This document shows positions 17,884-27,473 of a stretch of DNA of 64,000 bases, one piece after another. The DNA lies in the NCBI RefSeq assembly GCF_900564155.1, contig NZ_LS999839.1, positions 5,825,097 to 5,889,096 on the forward strand, read 5' to 3'. The position numbers and the translations under genes are program-made. This stretch comes from Pedobacter schmidteae. GTDB lineage: Bacteria; Bacteroidota; Bacteroidia; Sphingobacteriales; Sphingobacteriaceae. Under the pieces are notes generated by a model that did not search any database, had not been told where the DNA came from, and saw only the letters and a list, made by a program, of their open reading frames with translations. Within the stretch, counting starts at the first letter, position 1. Each line of letters starts with the position of its first letter.

Positions 17884-19431
17884 ATGGGCACGCTAAAAAA
17901 AGATTTTTATCAATTGATAAAAACGCAAGAATGTCTTCTGGAGTTCATCCTCGAATCGGCACCTAAAGGGGTATGGTGTTGCCATTTGGAAAACTACAAA
18001 CACCTTTGGACAAGCCCCGAGTGGCAGCAGGCTTTAGGCTATACTGCCCATCAGCAAATTTCAGACTGCAGAGAGATCATTGACGAATCATCTCTTCAGC
18101 AGTTGGTTGCAAACCTGGATGGTAAAAACTTCGATCCCTCAGCACAATACCAATTGAACTATAAGCATCAGGATGGTTCTACGGTAACAACATATTGTAC
18201 AGGTATGATTGGAAGCGTTAAGAAGGGTGCCCCATTACTTTTGGTGCTGATTACCCAGATTAATTCCTTACCGGTGTTTACCCCATCCGATAGCAAAACA
18301 AATGGGCATTCTGTTACTTTAGCGAGAGAACATCAGCATTTGAACGAGAAATTAAGACTCAGTGAAGAGAGATTCAGACGTGCTTTTGAACATGCCGCTA
18401 TAGGGATGGCCATTGTAAGCCTGAAAGGCAAATGGATGCGCATCAACAGCAGTCTTTACAATATTCTTGGTTATCGCCCTTCAGAGCTGATGAAGCTTAC
18501 CTTTCAGGACATTACTTATCCTGAAGATTTGGATAAGGATCTTAACTTATTGAACGATGTAATAGCCGGTATCAGAGAGTCTTATCAGATGGAAAAGAGG
18601 TATTTCCATAAAAAAGGCCATGTTGTATGGGTGATGCTCGCTGTATCACTTGTAAAGAACAGCGATGGCGAGCCTTTACATTTTATATCACAAATTACAG
18701 ACATCAGTAAGGTTAAAGCTGCAGAATCGGAAATGAAATCGGTTCTGGAGGTAACCAGTGACCAGAACAGGCGTTTGCTGAATTTCGCACACATTGTTTC
18801 GCACAATCTCCGCTCCCATTCTGGCAACCTGAGTATGCTATTGAATTTCATAGAAACAGATGTAGACGAACAATCCCGTCAGGAACTGTTCAAAATGTTC
18901 CGCCACGCAGCATCCAATCTTCAGGAAACCATAGGTCACTTGAATGAAGTGGTAGCGGTAAATACAACAATCTCTGCAAACCTGGTTAAAGTTAACCTAA
19001 ACAGAGCCATAAATGGGGCAATAGGAAATATTGAAGCATTGCTTAAAGCAGCCAACGCCATATGCATCAATGAGGTAAAAACTGAAATTATGGTTAATGC
19101 TATTCCGGCCTACCTGGATAGCATATTACTTAATTTTTTGACCAATGCTATTAAATATCGCTCGGCCGATAGGCAACTGATTATAGAACTTTCGGCCCAA
19201 ATTGAAGACAGACTAGTCATATTGACCATCCAGGACAATGGCTTGGGCATCGATTTACAACTAAACAGGGACAAATTATTTGGGATGTACAAGACCTTTC
19301 ATACCAATAAAGATGCAAGAGGGATAGGCCTGTTTATTACAAAAAATCAAATTGAGGCCATGGGTGGAAAAGTAAGTGTTGATAGTGTGGTTGGCGAAGG
19401 AACCAGCTTTAAAATCTACTTCATAAAATAA
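17884..19431 (+). CDS. PAS-domain sensor histidine kinase (cytosolic)
   Basis: 515 residues, with no membrane segment. An N-terminal PAS-like domain (about 15-120; APKGVWCCHLENYKHLWTSPEW) is followed by a second, clearer PAS/PAC domain (about 155-280; ERFRRAFEHAAIGMAIVS through HFISQITDISKVKAAE). The dimerisation/phosphoacceptor segment has FAHIVSHNLRSHSGN, with His near 304. The ATPase domain shows the N box LLNFLTNAIKYRS, the G1 box DNGLGID and the G2 box RGIGLFITKN. It should sense a cytosolic signal and phosphorylate a response regulator, but none is adjacent, so it is an orphan kinase. The glutamate dehydrogenase gene that follows is separated by 118 bases. Confidence 0.9.
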   Translation: MGTLKKDFYQLIKTQECLLEFILESAPKGVWCCHLENYKHLWTSPEWQQALGYTAHQQISDCREIIDESSLQQLVANLDGKNFDPSAQYQLNYKHQDGSTVTTYCTGMIGSVKKGAPLLLVLITQINSLPVFTPSDSKTNGHSVTLAREHQHLNEKLRLSEERFRRAFEHAAIGMAIVSLKGKWMRINSSLYNILGYRPSELMKLTFQDITYPEDLDKDLNLLNDVIAGIRESYQMEKRYFHKKGHVVWVMLAVSLVKNSDGEPLHFISQITDISKVKAAESEMKSVLEVTSDQNRRLLNFAHIVSHNLRSHSGNLSMLLNFIETDVDEQSRQELFKMFRHAASNLQETIGHLNEVVAVNTTISANLVKVNLNRAINGAIGNIEALLKAANAICINEVKTEIMVNAIPAYLDSILLNFLTNAIKYRSADRQLIIELSAQIEDRLVILTIQDNGLGIDLQLNRDKLFGMYKTFHTNKDARGIGLFITKNQIEAMGGKVSVDSVVGEGTSFKIYFIK

Positions 19432-19549
19432 GAGTTTCACATTGTATTAAAGATTTTATTATAAAAATGACTTTTTATCGCGGTTATTTTTAAAAAAAAG
19501 CTATTTTTATCCGACAGATAATAAAAAAACCAAAAAAGTTAAACAAGCG

Positions 19550-20890
19550 ATGAATAATTTGACGAATGAGTTCATGAATAAACTTGAACTTCGGAATGCA
19601 CATGAACCAGAGTTTTTACAGGCAGTACTTGAAGTAGCAGAATCAATTATTCCGTTTAGCGAAGAAAATCAACAATACAAAATACATAAAATTTTGGAGC
19701 GCATTGCCGAACCTGAGCGGGTAATTATATTTAGAGTTCCGTGGTTAAATGATAAGGGTGAAGTGGAAGTGAACAGAGGTTTCAGGGTGCAGATGAACAG
19801 CGCTATTGGTCCTTATAAAGGTGGACTGCGTTTTCATCCTTCCGTAAATTTAAGTGTCTTGAAATTTCTGGCTTTTGAACAGGTATTTAAAAATAGTTTG
19901 ACTGGTTTGCCTATGGGTGGAGGGAAAGGTGGTGCCGATTTTGATCCCAAAGGAAAATCGGATGCTGAAATAATGAAATTTTGCCAGAGTTTTATGACAG
20001 AATTGTATAAGTATGTCGGTGCAGATATGGATGTTCCTGCAGGTGATATAGGTGTTGGGGCCAGAGAAATTGGTTACCTATTTGGTCAATACAAACGCAT
20101 TAGAGGCGAATTTACAGGTGTATTGACAGGTAAAGGTCCGGAATGGGGCGGTAGTTTGATCAGGCCAGAAGCAACCGGATATGGTGTAGTTTATTTTGTC
20201 GAAGAAATGCTTAAACTACGTGGTGATACACTTAACGGGAAGAATGTAGTCGTTTCTGGATCGGGCAATGTAGCACAATATACAATACAAAAATGTATTG
20301 AAGTTGGCGCAAAAGTACTGACCATTTCTGATTCTGAAGGCTATATTTATGACCCCGAAGGGATTGATGAGGAAAAGCTTGCTTTTATCATGGATCTGAA
20401 AAATAATCGCAGAGGGCGTATAAAGGAATATGCAAATCGCTTCAATTGCAGCTTTTTTGCCGGGCAAAAGCCTTGGGGCGTAAAATGCGACATCGCTTTC
20501 CCTAATGCTACTCAAAATGAATTGGATGAGGCCGATGCCTTATTACTTACTAAAAATGGATGTTTTTGTGTTGCCGAAGGTGCAAATATGCCTTCCACAC
20601 CCGCAGCTATAAAAGTATTTGAGCAGTCTAAAATTTTATACGCACCAGGTAAAGCAGCAAATGCTGGAGGTGTAGCGGTTTCGGGACTGGAAATGTCACA
20701 GAATTCATTGCGTTATTCATGGGGACGCGAGAAGATTGACGTTAAATTAAAGTTGATAATTGAGCAGATTCATCTGGCATGTGTTAAGTATGGCAAAGAA
20801 AAAGATGGCTATATCAACTATGGAAAGGGAGCTAATATTGCAGGTTTTGTTAAGGTAGCCGACGCTATGATTGCCCAGGGCGTTGTTTAA
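19550..20890 (+). CDS. gdhA: NADP-type glutamate dehydrogenase
   Basis: The 446-residue enzyme makes glutamate from 2-oxoglutarate and ammonia, or the reverse, in the cytosol. It is the hexameric 450-residue type. Motifs are PMGGGKGGADFDPKGK (about 122-137) with the substrate lysines, DVPAGDIGVG with the catalytic Asp, and a Rossmann region with VSGSGNVAQY near 232. EGANMPSTPAA and LYAPGKAANAGGVAVSG follow in the C-terminal part. The pattern is that of the NADP-dependent assimilatory enzyme; a dual NAD(P) specificity cannot be excluded. The gene is monocistronic: a 118-base gap lies before it and a strong terminator directly after. Confidence 0.95.
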   Translation: MNNLTNEFMNKLELRNAHEPEFLQAVLEVAESIIPFSEENQQYKIHKILERIAEPERVIIFRVPWLNDKGEVEVNRGFRVQMNSAIGPYKGGLRFHPSVNLSVLKFLAFEQVFKNSLTGLPMGGGKGGADFDPKGKSDAEIMKFCQSFMTELYKYVGADMDVPAGDIGVGAREIGYLFGQYKRIRGEFTGVLTGKGPEWGGSLIRPEATGYGVVYFVEEMLKLRGDTLNGKNVVVSGSGNVAQYTIQKCIEVGAKVLTISDSEGYIYDPEGIDEEKLAFIMDLKNNRRGRIKEYANRFNCSFFAGQKPWGVKCDIAFPNATQNELDEADALLLTKNGCFCVAEGANMPSTPAAIKVFEQSKILYAPGKAANAGGVAVSGLEMSQNSLRYSWGREKIDVKLKLIIEQIHLACVKYGKEKDGYINYGKGANIAGFVKVADAMIAQGVV

Positions 20891-20908
20891 TATGAATTCA
20901 ATGACAAT

Positions 20909-20951
20909 AAAAAAGGCTGGCGCTGTGTTGTTCACCGCGCCAGCCTTTTTT
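20909..20951. terminator. Strong bidirectional intrinsic terminator
   Basis: The stem GGCTGGCGC (20915-20923) pairs perfectly with GCGCCAGCC (20937-20945) and is flanked by six A and six T. It lies between the convergent gdhA and susD genes and can work in both directions. Confidence 0.93.
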
Positions 20952-20973
20952 ATGCCTGAAAAAATGGATTTGA

Positions 20974-22419
20974 TTAATTCTTGTTATATCCCGGATTCTG
21001 GTCCCCGATAGTAGGATTGGTTAAAAACTCATGGGCAGGAATGGGCAAAATGTACTGAACCGTATTTGAAATTGTGGGTTTCAGCGTTTTGACCATAGCC
21101 AGTGGAAATCTCAATAAAGCCATCCACTCCTGACCGTCTTCCCCAACCAGATTACGGCTAAGCTCATAAAATATTTGCAACTGCAACGTCTCGTATGAGC
21201 TGATCTGATCTATAAAAGCAAGGTCGGTGACCCCGGCACGCTGCAGCATTAATTTAAGGATTTCTTTCGCATCATTAATATTACCGCCTGAACGGGAAAT
21301 TGCCTCTGCTTTTAGCAGGTACACTTCCGACAAACGGAATGCATAAGCTGTTTCAGAAACAATAGTCGGCTTTCCATTCAGCGCAATGTATTTACTAAAA
21401 AAATGTGCTCCCGGGTTATCGTTACCTGGAATCAGGTCGCCAGTTACCCAATTCCGGCGTGGATCTGTTGCCCCGAACAAATCGTACAGTCTTTTAGTTG
21501 CGTGATGAGCTACTGTAATCTGACCCGTATAATAAGAGTATAGAATACTTAAGTTGTAACTGTTATTTTCCTGATTCGGCTGAGGTCGGATTCCCAAAAT
21601 AACCTCATTACTACTTAATCCTTTGGTTCTGAAAATATCTTTAGGATCATTTTCTAAACGATAGGGGCCATTTTGAATCAGCTGATCAGCAAGCTCAACC
21701 ACATAAGCATAGTCCCCGGCCTGTCCTCTACTCATCAACACTCTCATTTTTAAAGCCATCGCAGCCCATTTAGTCGCATAATAGTTCGGATTTTGTGACG
21801 GTGCGTTTCTTACCGCGTAATCCAGGTCGGCAAGGATAAAGTCATAACTGTCTTTCACATTACTCCTCGCCTTCGCGATGTTGCCAAGATTAGCCAATTC
21901 CTCACGTATCAAAATGCCGTAGCGGCTATCGTACTTAAACCACTCTCCGTAGTAGCTTAAAATTTTAAAATGACTGTATGCTCTCAAAAATCGGGCTTCG
22001 CCCAGAATGCCTTCTTTTCTGCCATTGGCGAAAGATGCGTCGGGCAGCACATTTAAACGATTGATGATTCCGTTCGCAGCATTAATTGTGGCATAAGATT
22101 CATTCCAAACCGAATTGATCATAGATCCTTCTGCATATCGGTTTTCCTCTTCCGGGCCACCTGATGATCCGGCAAGATAACCGGCATAATAAGCTGGAAG
22201 CCATTGATGATTGTCCCAACAGGTAATATTGGTACCACGGCCGGGAATGTTATACAATAAGTAATAAGCCCCCCGCATTGCAACTTCAGCGGTTTTCTGA
22301 TCGAGGATGGTATTTGCGTCTACCTTTGCGTTTTCAGGTAATGCATTCAGTGTTTTTTTACAGGCATATTGTTGCAATAAGAGCATGCCGCAAAAAGTAT
22401 AAGTGAGTATTTTCTTCAT
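20974..22419 (-). CDS. SusD/RagB-type outer membrane lipoprotein
   Basis: A 481-residue SusD homologue of normal length. The lipoprotein signal ends LLLQQYAC. The helical TPR-like core includes WNESYATINAANGIINRL, GEARFLRAYSHFKILSYYG and the C-terminal VSETAYAFRLSEVYLLKAEA, which match the RagB/SusD family from start to end. The C-terminal loop IPAHEFLTNPTIGDQNPGY is the usual SusD ending. It binds the ligand at the cell surface and closes the lid of the SusC barrel encoded just upstream (26 bases away). Substrate is unknown. It is the last gene of the sigma/fecR/susC/susD locus and ends at the shared terminator with gdhA. Confidence 0.95.
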   Translation of the reverse strand: MKKILTYTFCGMLLLQQYACKKTLNALPENAKVDANTILDQKTAEVAMRGAYYLLYNIPGRGTNITCWDNHQWLPAYYAGYLAGSSGGPEEENRYAEGSMINSVWNESYATINAANGIINRLNVLPDASFANGRKEGILGEARFLRAYSHFKILSYYGEWFKYDSRYGILIREELANLGNIAKARSNVKDSYDFILADLDYAVRNAPSQNPNYYATKWAAMALKMRVLMSRGQAGDYAYVVELADQLIQNGPYRLENDPKDIFRTKGLSSNEVILGIRPQPNQENNSYNLSILYSYYTGQITVAHHATKRLYDLFGATDPRRNWVTGDLIPGNDNPGAHFFSKYIALNGKPTIVSETAYAFRLSEVYLLKAEAISRSGGNINDAKEILKLMLQRAGVTDLAFIDQISSYETLQLQIFYELSRNLVGEDGQEWMALLRFPLAMVKTLKPTISNTVQYILPIPAHEFLTNPTIGDQNPGYNKN

Positions 22420-22445
22420 TTCTGATAAATTAGCATTGATTAAAC

Positions 22446-25400
22446 TTAAAATCCAAGACGAATACCTAAACTGTATTGTCTTACCGCCGGGTAGGCCCCT
22501 GCATCTGTATATCCACCAATGATACTATACGGATCATCAGTTACTTCAGGATCTAATCCGGGATAGTTGGTAATGGCAAACAGATTTACCCCCGAAGCAT
22601 AAACAGAACATTGATTAATCTTCAGCCTGCTTAACAATGATTTTGGCAGCTGGTAACTTAAGGTTACTGACTTCAGTTTTATATAAGAAGCATCATACAC
22701 ATCCGCGCTAGAAGGTGTACTGTTCACTAAGGACACCAGATATGCCAGCATTGGTCTGCCCGAATCAGGTGTTGCCGGTGTCCAGCGATCTAAAATGCGA
22801 ACGCCTTTATTTGTCAGGTTGGTCACCTGTTTATTCATCGCATCACGCAGGTATAAAATATCCCCTCCGTACGAAAAAGTAAAAAGAGAGCTCAGGCTAA
22901 AGTTCTTGTAAGAAAAGGTATTGGTATAACCTCCGTAAAACTTCGGTTCGGCCCGGCCGATGATATCCTTTTTATTAAATCCTTCTTTATCATGTTCGTA
23001 TTTAGGACTTCCAATTGCAAGATAAGGGTTCGCCCCCCATTGATACAGCATATCAACAGCCTTATACGCTTCTAACTCTTCTTTGTTTTTTATCACGCCC
23101 AAAGAAGGCACACCATACAACAGGCCCAACGGTTCCCCAACCTTTAATACAGCATTTCCGAAAGTATAAACTCCCGGATTGGAAAGGTCAGGAGATACAT
23201 TGGAAAGTTTCAACACTTTAGACCTGTTTCTGGAAATGTTAAGACCGGCCGACCACTGAAATTTTTTATTCTCGACGAGCGCTGCATTTAGATCTAGTTC
23301 CAATCCTCTGTTTTGGATATTCGCGACATTGGCAATCACATCTCCGAAGCCAGAACTTCTGCCAACTGGTGTATTGAACAACACACCACTGGTGTTTTTC
23401 TGGTAGTAACCAAAAGTACCGGTCAGTTTTGATTTGAATACAGAAAAATCTATCCCGAAATCTTTCTGTAAAGTAGATTCCCATTTTATGGTATTATTAC
23501 CTAGCTGACTGGGAATTAAGCCATTCTCTCCGCCAAACGAAACCGGGCTGTAAAGCGTGTAAAAAAGATTGTTACCTATATTCTGTGTACCGGTATAACC
23601 CGCACTCGCCCTGAGTTTTAGTTCATCAAGCCAGGTAATATTTTTCATAAAATCCTCTTGTGATATCCTCCATGCAGCACCTCCTGAAGGGAAATAACCG
23701 ACTCTGTTTTCTTTCGGAAACTTAGAAGACGCATCGGCACGCGCTGTAAACGTAAGGAGATACTTATCTTTCCAGGCATAATTACCTCTCAGATAAAAAC
23801 TAAGCAGGGCATTTTGTCCGGATGCGTTAAAAGGTGGAAGAGGAATTGCCGCTGAGGATAAACCATTTAAAAACTGGTCGTCAGGAAATCCCTGTCCGCT
23901 TGCCGAAAATGAGTTGAAACGATTTTTTTCAAAAGACGTCCCCACAAGTAAATTTAACCTGTTTTCTTCATTAAACTGCTTGTTCCAGGTAAAGGTGTTT
24001 TCGAAAAAAACAACATTGCTTTCTGTCTGCCCTTGTGTACCCACTCCACCGGCCGAACTTCTTACCCCTGTCTGACTTCCCAGCGCCAATATACTGGGTG
24101 CATAATTCAGCTGATGATAATTACTATGATTAACCGATACGGTACTTTTAAATTTCAAGTCCTGCAGCAATTCATATTCTAATGACAGTGAGCCTATCAA
24201 TGAGGTGCTTTTACCCTGATTAATCGCGGTAAGCAGGGCTAACGGACTCTGGATGCTGGATAGCCTGGAGTCGGGAAGTGCGGTACCCAATTCGGTATTG
24301 GTGAAGACATGTATACTACCGTCCGCATTGTAAGGTGCGATGGTGGGCGGAGCCATTAATGCCTGGGGGTACACACCATTACTGATGTTATTTTTCGTAA
24401 AGCCATAATCTAAATTAGTGATGATCCTGAATTTCTTACCCAGTTGATTGTCCAGGTTAATTTTCCCGGAAATCCTATCGAAATCTGATCCTTTAACGAC
24501 ACCATTCTGTGAGGTATAAGATAATGAAGTGTAATAGCTTGACGCAACTCCACCACCTCTGACAGAGACATCTGCATTCTGAGTGATTCCTTTTCTCAAT
24601 ACCAACCCCAGCCAATCGGTATTGTTAGTCCCGAAAAAATTTGGATTGTTCAATATGTTACTTGCGATCGCGTTCGGAGCTCTCCCTATTTCAGCCCTGA
24701 TATCGTTAAAGTTTTTCGCTGCTTCTTTCATGATCATGATATACTGATCTTTATTCAACAGCTTTTCTTTTATTGGCGAAGCCAATCCGGTATAATAATT
24801 TGCTTCCAGCACAGCTTTCTGGTTCACTTTTCCCTTCTTGGTAGTGATGATTACCACCCCGTTAGCTGCCTTTGAACCATATATGGCAGTAGCAGACGCA
24901 TCCTTTAAAATGTCAATACTTTCAATATCATTGATATTTAATCCGGCTAGACTGTTTATCCCTCTGGCGAAGGAGCCGGATACGCTGGTACCACTTAAAT
25001 TACCAGCCTCATTAGCTAAAGTAGCCTCAACGGGATTAATCACTTCCGCCGCGGTATTTAGAAATCTGTTTTGAATGGTAACGGGAACGCCATCAATGAT
25101 GTAGAGCGGATCATTTCCGCCTAATAAAGATGCTCCGCCCCGGATGCGTATTTTCGCTACTCCACCCGGCGAACCGTCTCCCTGTACCACCTGCACACCT
25201 GCAGCTTTTCCCGCAAGTGCATTATCAAGGCTTACAAAAGGTACGTTTTTTACCTCCTCCATGTTCAGCGAAGAGACAGAACCGGTCAGGTCTTTCCGTC
25301 TGGTACTACCATAGCCTACTACAACCAAGTCATTAAGTCTGTTCAGTTCGGCCTGCATATTTACTACCATTCCCTGTTTTACGGGTAGTTCTTTTGAGCT

Positions 25401-26018
25401 GTATCCTATATAAGAGAACAACAAAATTGTTTTTTCGTCAGGAACGGTAATCGTAAACCTTCCGTCGCTATCGGTTACCACAACCTTATCCGTTCCTTTT
25501 ATCCTTACACTTGTACCGGGTACCGGTGCCGAGTTCTCATCTACCACACGGCCACTGATAACAATCGCCGCCAAAAAGCTGCTCACTTTCTCCAGAAAAG
25601 AGCGATCACGGGGCTTTATAATGACTGTTTTGCTTTCAATTGTAAAAGTGAGACGCTGTCCGTCAAGACACTTTTTTAGTGTCTCCTCCAGACTCTCCTG
25701 CTTTACCTTGATGGTAACCGGATCCGCATTTTTTAAAATCTGGGCGTCATAAATAAAATCAAAGCCACTTTGTCTGCCAATTTCATCAAATACAGTCTGT
25801 AAAGTTGCCTTTGTTTTATTCAAGGTGATCCTCTGCGCATATGAAGCCGCACTGACCTGGACAATCCCCACAATTAATAAAACAACGACGAGTTTAATTC
25901 GCATAATCCATTTGCTTTTATTGGCTTCCGACAGCCTGAAAACATGCTTTATCGGCAACGGAAGCTGAGCTATGTACCCACGAAGGGTACATAAAATTCT
26001 GGTAAAAATTTTATACAT
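22446..26018 (-). CDS. SusC/RagA TonB-linked transporter with STN signalling domain
   Basis: 1190 residues. The N-terminus carries an unusually long leader before a hydrophobic signal (IKLVVVLLIVGIVQVSAASYAQ); an internal Met39 could be the true start. An STN domain (about 65-120; TLQTVFDEIGRQSGFDFIY) is followed by a carboxypeptidase-like domain (about 155-235; ISGRVVDENSAPVPGTSVRI). The plug has DPLYIIDGVPVTI and IDILKDASATAIYGSKAANG; a large barrel ends QYSLGIRLGF. The STN domain contacts the FecR anti-sigma factor in the periplasm and reports ligand uptake, which fits the FecR and ECF sigma genes directly upstream. It forms the importer with the SusD encoded downstream. Confidence 0.95.
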   Translation of the reverse strand: MYKIFTRILCTLRGYIAQLPLPIKHVFRLSEANKSKWIMRIKLVVVLLIVGIVQVSAASYAQRITLNKTKATLQTVFDEIGRQSGFDFIYDAQILKNADPVTIKVKQESLEETLKKCLDGQRLTFTIESKTVIIKPRDRSFLEKVSSFLAAIVISGRVVDENSAPVPGTSVRIKGTDKVVVTDSDGRFTITVPDEKTILLFSYIGYSSKELPVKQGMVVNMQAELNRLNDLVVVGYGSTRRKDLTGSVSSLNMEEVKNVPFVSLDNALAGKAAGVQVVQGDGSPGGVAKIRIRGGASLLGGNDPLYIIDGVPVTIQNRFLNTAAEVINPVEATLANEAGNLSGTSVSGSFARGINSLAGLNINDIESIDILKDASATAIYGSKAANGVVIITTKKGKVNQKAVLEANYYTGLASPIKEKLLNKDQYIMIMKEAAKNFNDIRAEIGRAPNAIASNILNNPNFFGTNNTDWLGLVLRKGITQNADVSVRGGGVASSYYTSLSYTSQNGVVKGSDFDRISGKINLDNQLGKKFRIITNLDYGFTKNNISNGVYPQALMAPPTIAPYNADGSIHVFTNTELGTALPDSRLSSIQSPLALLTAINQGKSTSLIGSLSLEYELLQDLKFKSTVSVNHSNYHQLNYAPSILALGSQTGVRSSAGGVGTQGQTESNVVFFENTFTWNKQFNEENRLNLLVGTSFEKNRFNSFSASGQGFPDDQFLNGLSSAAIPLPPFNASGQNALLSFYLRGNYAWKDKYLLTFTARADASSKFPKENRVGYFPSGGAAWRISQEDFMKNITWLDELKLRASAGYTGTQNIGNNLFYTLYSPVSFGGENGLIPSQLGNNTIKWESTLQKDFGIDFSVFKSKLTGTFGYYQKNTSGVLFNTPVGRSSGFGDVIANVANIQNRGLELDLNAALVENKKFQWSAGLNISRNRSKVLKLSNVSPDLSNPGVYTFGNAVLKVGEPLGLLYGVPSLGVIKNKEELEAYKAVDMLYQWGANPYLAIGSPKYEHDKEGFNKKDIIGRAEPKFYGGYTNTFSYKNFSLSSLFTFSYGGDILYLRDAMNKQVTNLTNKGVRILDRWTPATPDSGRPMLAYLVSLVNSTPSSADVYDASYIKLKSVTLSYQLPKSLLSRLKINQCSVYASGVNLFAITNYPGLDPEVTDDPYSIIGGYTDAGAYPAVRQYSLGIRLGF

Positions 26019-26251
26019 TTGATATTCTGGTTATAGCGTTTTGCCTGCTTTTTTTCAGATGAGTGGCAATTCCGCAATGGTTGAAATTTGTGAATACATT
26101 TTTTAGCAATCAGACGGAAACATGGGGCGTTGGTAGCGCTCCTGTTTCATCTTAGCATTATTTTCTATGGTGTTAAGGTGCTCTTTTTGAAAATTCCATA
26201 TTGGTTTATTTTTGGTTTAATTAATTGACTCATTTGTTTTCACCGCAAATG

Positions 26252-27400
26252 CTACAGTATAATCCTTACTTTTTTTTCTTTGACTTCGAAATGTACCTGA
26301 TCGGTCTGTTCAATAACCTTAAGCACGGTACCTAAATCTTTATTGCGGGACACAAAACCACCTAAGGCTATGTGTTGATACTTTTTAACCCCGCCTTCAT
26401 ATACCAAATCGACATTGTACCAACGGGATATTTTATTCATAACGCTGGTTAAAGATTCTTCATTGAATCTAAAAAAGCCATTTTTCCATGCGATAACTTC
26501 TTCAATGTCTGCTTGTTTAAGCTGAATGGCTCGACCTTTAAAAATAGACTGCTCACCTGGTTTCAAAATATGTGAACCAATGGCATAACCGACAGGTTCT
26601 ACACTAACACTTCCCTCCAATAAAGTAGTTTTAACAACAGATTCATCAGGATAACTACTGATATTGAAATGAGTACCGAGAACCTCTACGCGCTGCCCTC
26701 CGGAAAGCACGACAAAAGGAAAGGCTTTATTTTTCGCGACCTCAAAATAACCTTCGCCACTCAACTCAACGGTCCTTGTTTTAGCTTTATATTTTGAAGG
26801 ATTTTTATAAGTTAAACTGGATGCGGCATTCAGCCAAACCCTGGTACCGTCGGGAAGCCCAACCTGATAACTTCCCCCGCGTGGGGTAATCACTGTGAGA
26901 TCATCTTTCAGATTCATGATAGCATCAGGCTGAACAGCAGTTCCATCGTCGTAGGTTAGTCCCGCCGCATTCAATGCTATACCAGATTTAGCAGTACTCA
27001 AAGGCACAGTTTTTCCATTTCCAAGAACTAACGAAGCTACATTTCCTCCGGGTTTGATCTGGTACGCGGCGGCCATTTTCAATTGCGCATCTTTTAAGCG
27101 GCTTTTTGATACCTGAAACAGGTACAAGCCTGTTCCGACTGCAATAATCAATACCGCAGCGGCAGCAATTCGTGTCCATAAAGTTAAGCGATGATGAGAT
27201 CCGATCTGCGCTTTGTTCACAATGGACTCATAGAGCCTGCTTTCTGTCTGTTCTCGTCGCTCCCCATTGTCCACCTCCAGCACTTCATCAAAAGAAGCAT
27301 ACCAGGAATTAAATTCCAGTAGTTCCTCCTCTGTAATGCTCCCTTCCTGCCACTTTTGTGCTAAAAGGTTGATCCGTTCATTAGAAATAGGTACTTTCAT
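26252..27400 (-). CDS. FecR-type anti-sigma factor
   Basis: 382 residues. A cytosolic N-terminal region (about 1-70; NLLAQKWQEGSITEEELLEF) should bind the sigma factor. One membrane helix follows (about 75-96), then a periplasmic FecR domain (about 160-255; TPRGGSYQVGLPDGTRVWLN and ELSGEGYFEVAKN) and a C-terminal DUF4974 domain (about 305-380; FNEESLTSVMNKISRWYNV) that meets the STN domain of the transporter. Ligand-loaded SusC is thought to trigger FecR proteolysis and free the sigma factor. The gene follows the sigma gene after 73 bases. A perfect hairpin ends exactly at its start codon (see 27401-27445), which is unusual and may limit its translation. Confidence 0.94.
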   Translation of the reverse strand: MKVPISNERINLLAQKWQEGSITEEELLEFNSWYASFDEVLEVDNGERREQTESRLYESIVNKAQIGSHHRLTLWTRIAAAAVLIIAVGTGLYLFQVSKSRLKDAQLKMAAAYQIKPGGNVASLVLGNGKTVPLSTAKSGIALNAAGLTYDDGTAVQPDAIMNLKDDLTVITPRGGSYQVGLPDGTRVWLNAASSLTYKNPSKYKAKTRTVELSGEGYFEVAKNKAFPFVVLSGGQRVEVLGTHFNISSYPDESVVKTTLLEGSVSVEPVGYAIGSHILKPGEQSIFKGRAIQLKQADIEEVIAWKNGFFRFNEESLTSVMNKISRWYNVDLVYEGGVKKYQHIALGGFVSRNKDLGTVLKVIEQTDQVHFEVKEKKVRIIL

Positions 27401-27445
27401 TAGGGTTGTTTAAATAGATAGTCAAATCAAATTCAAACAACCCTA
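27401..27445 (-). promoter_or_regulatory. 11-bp hairpin abutting the fecR start codon
   Basis: In the minus-strand transcript TAGGGTTGTTT (27445-27435) can pair perfectly with AAACAACCCTA (27411-27401) around a 23-base loop. The ATG of fecR follows directly (27400-27398). No U-run follows, so it is not a terminator; control of ribosome access is the simplest reading, and a protein operator is the alternative. Confidence 0.6.
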
Positions 27446-27473
27446 CCTTTTTAAATGATTTATCTGATAAAAA

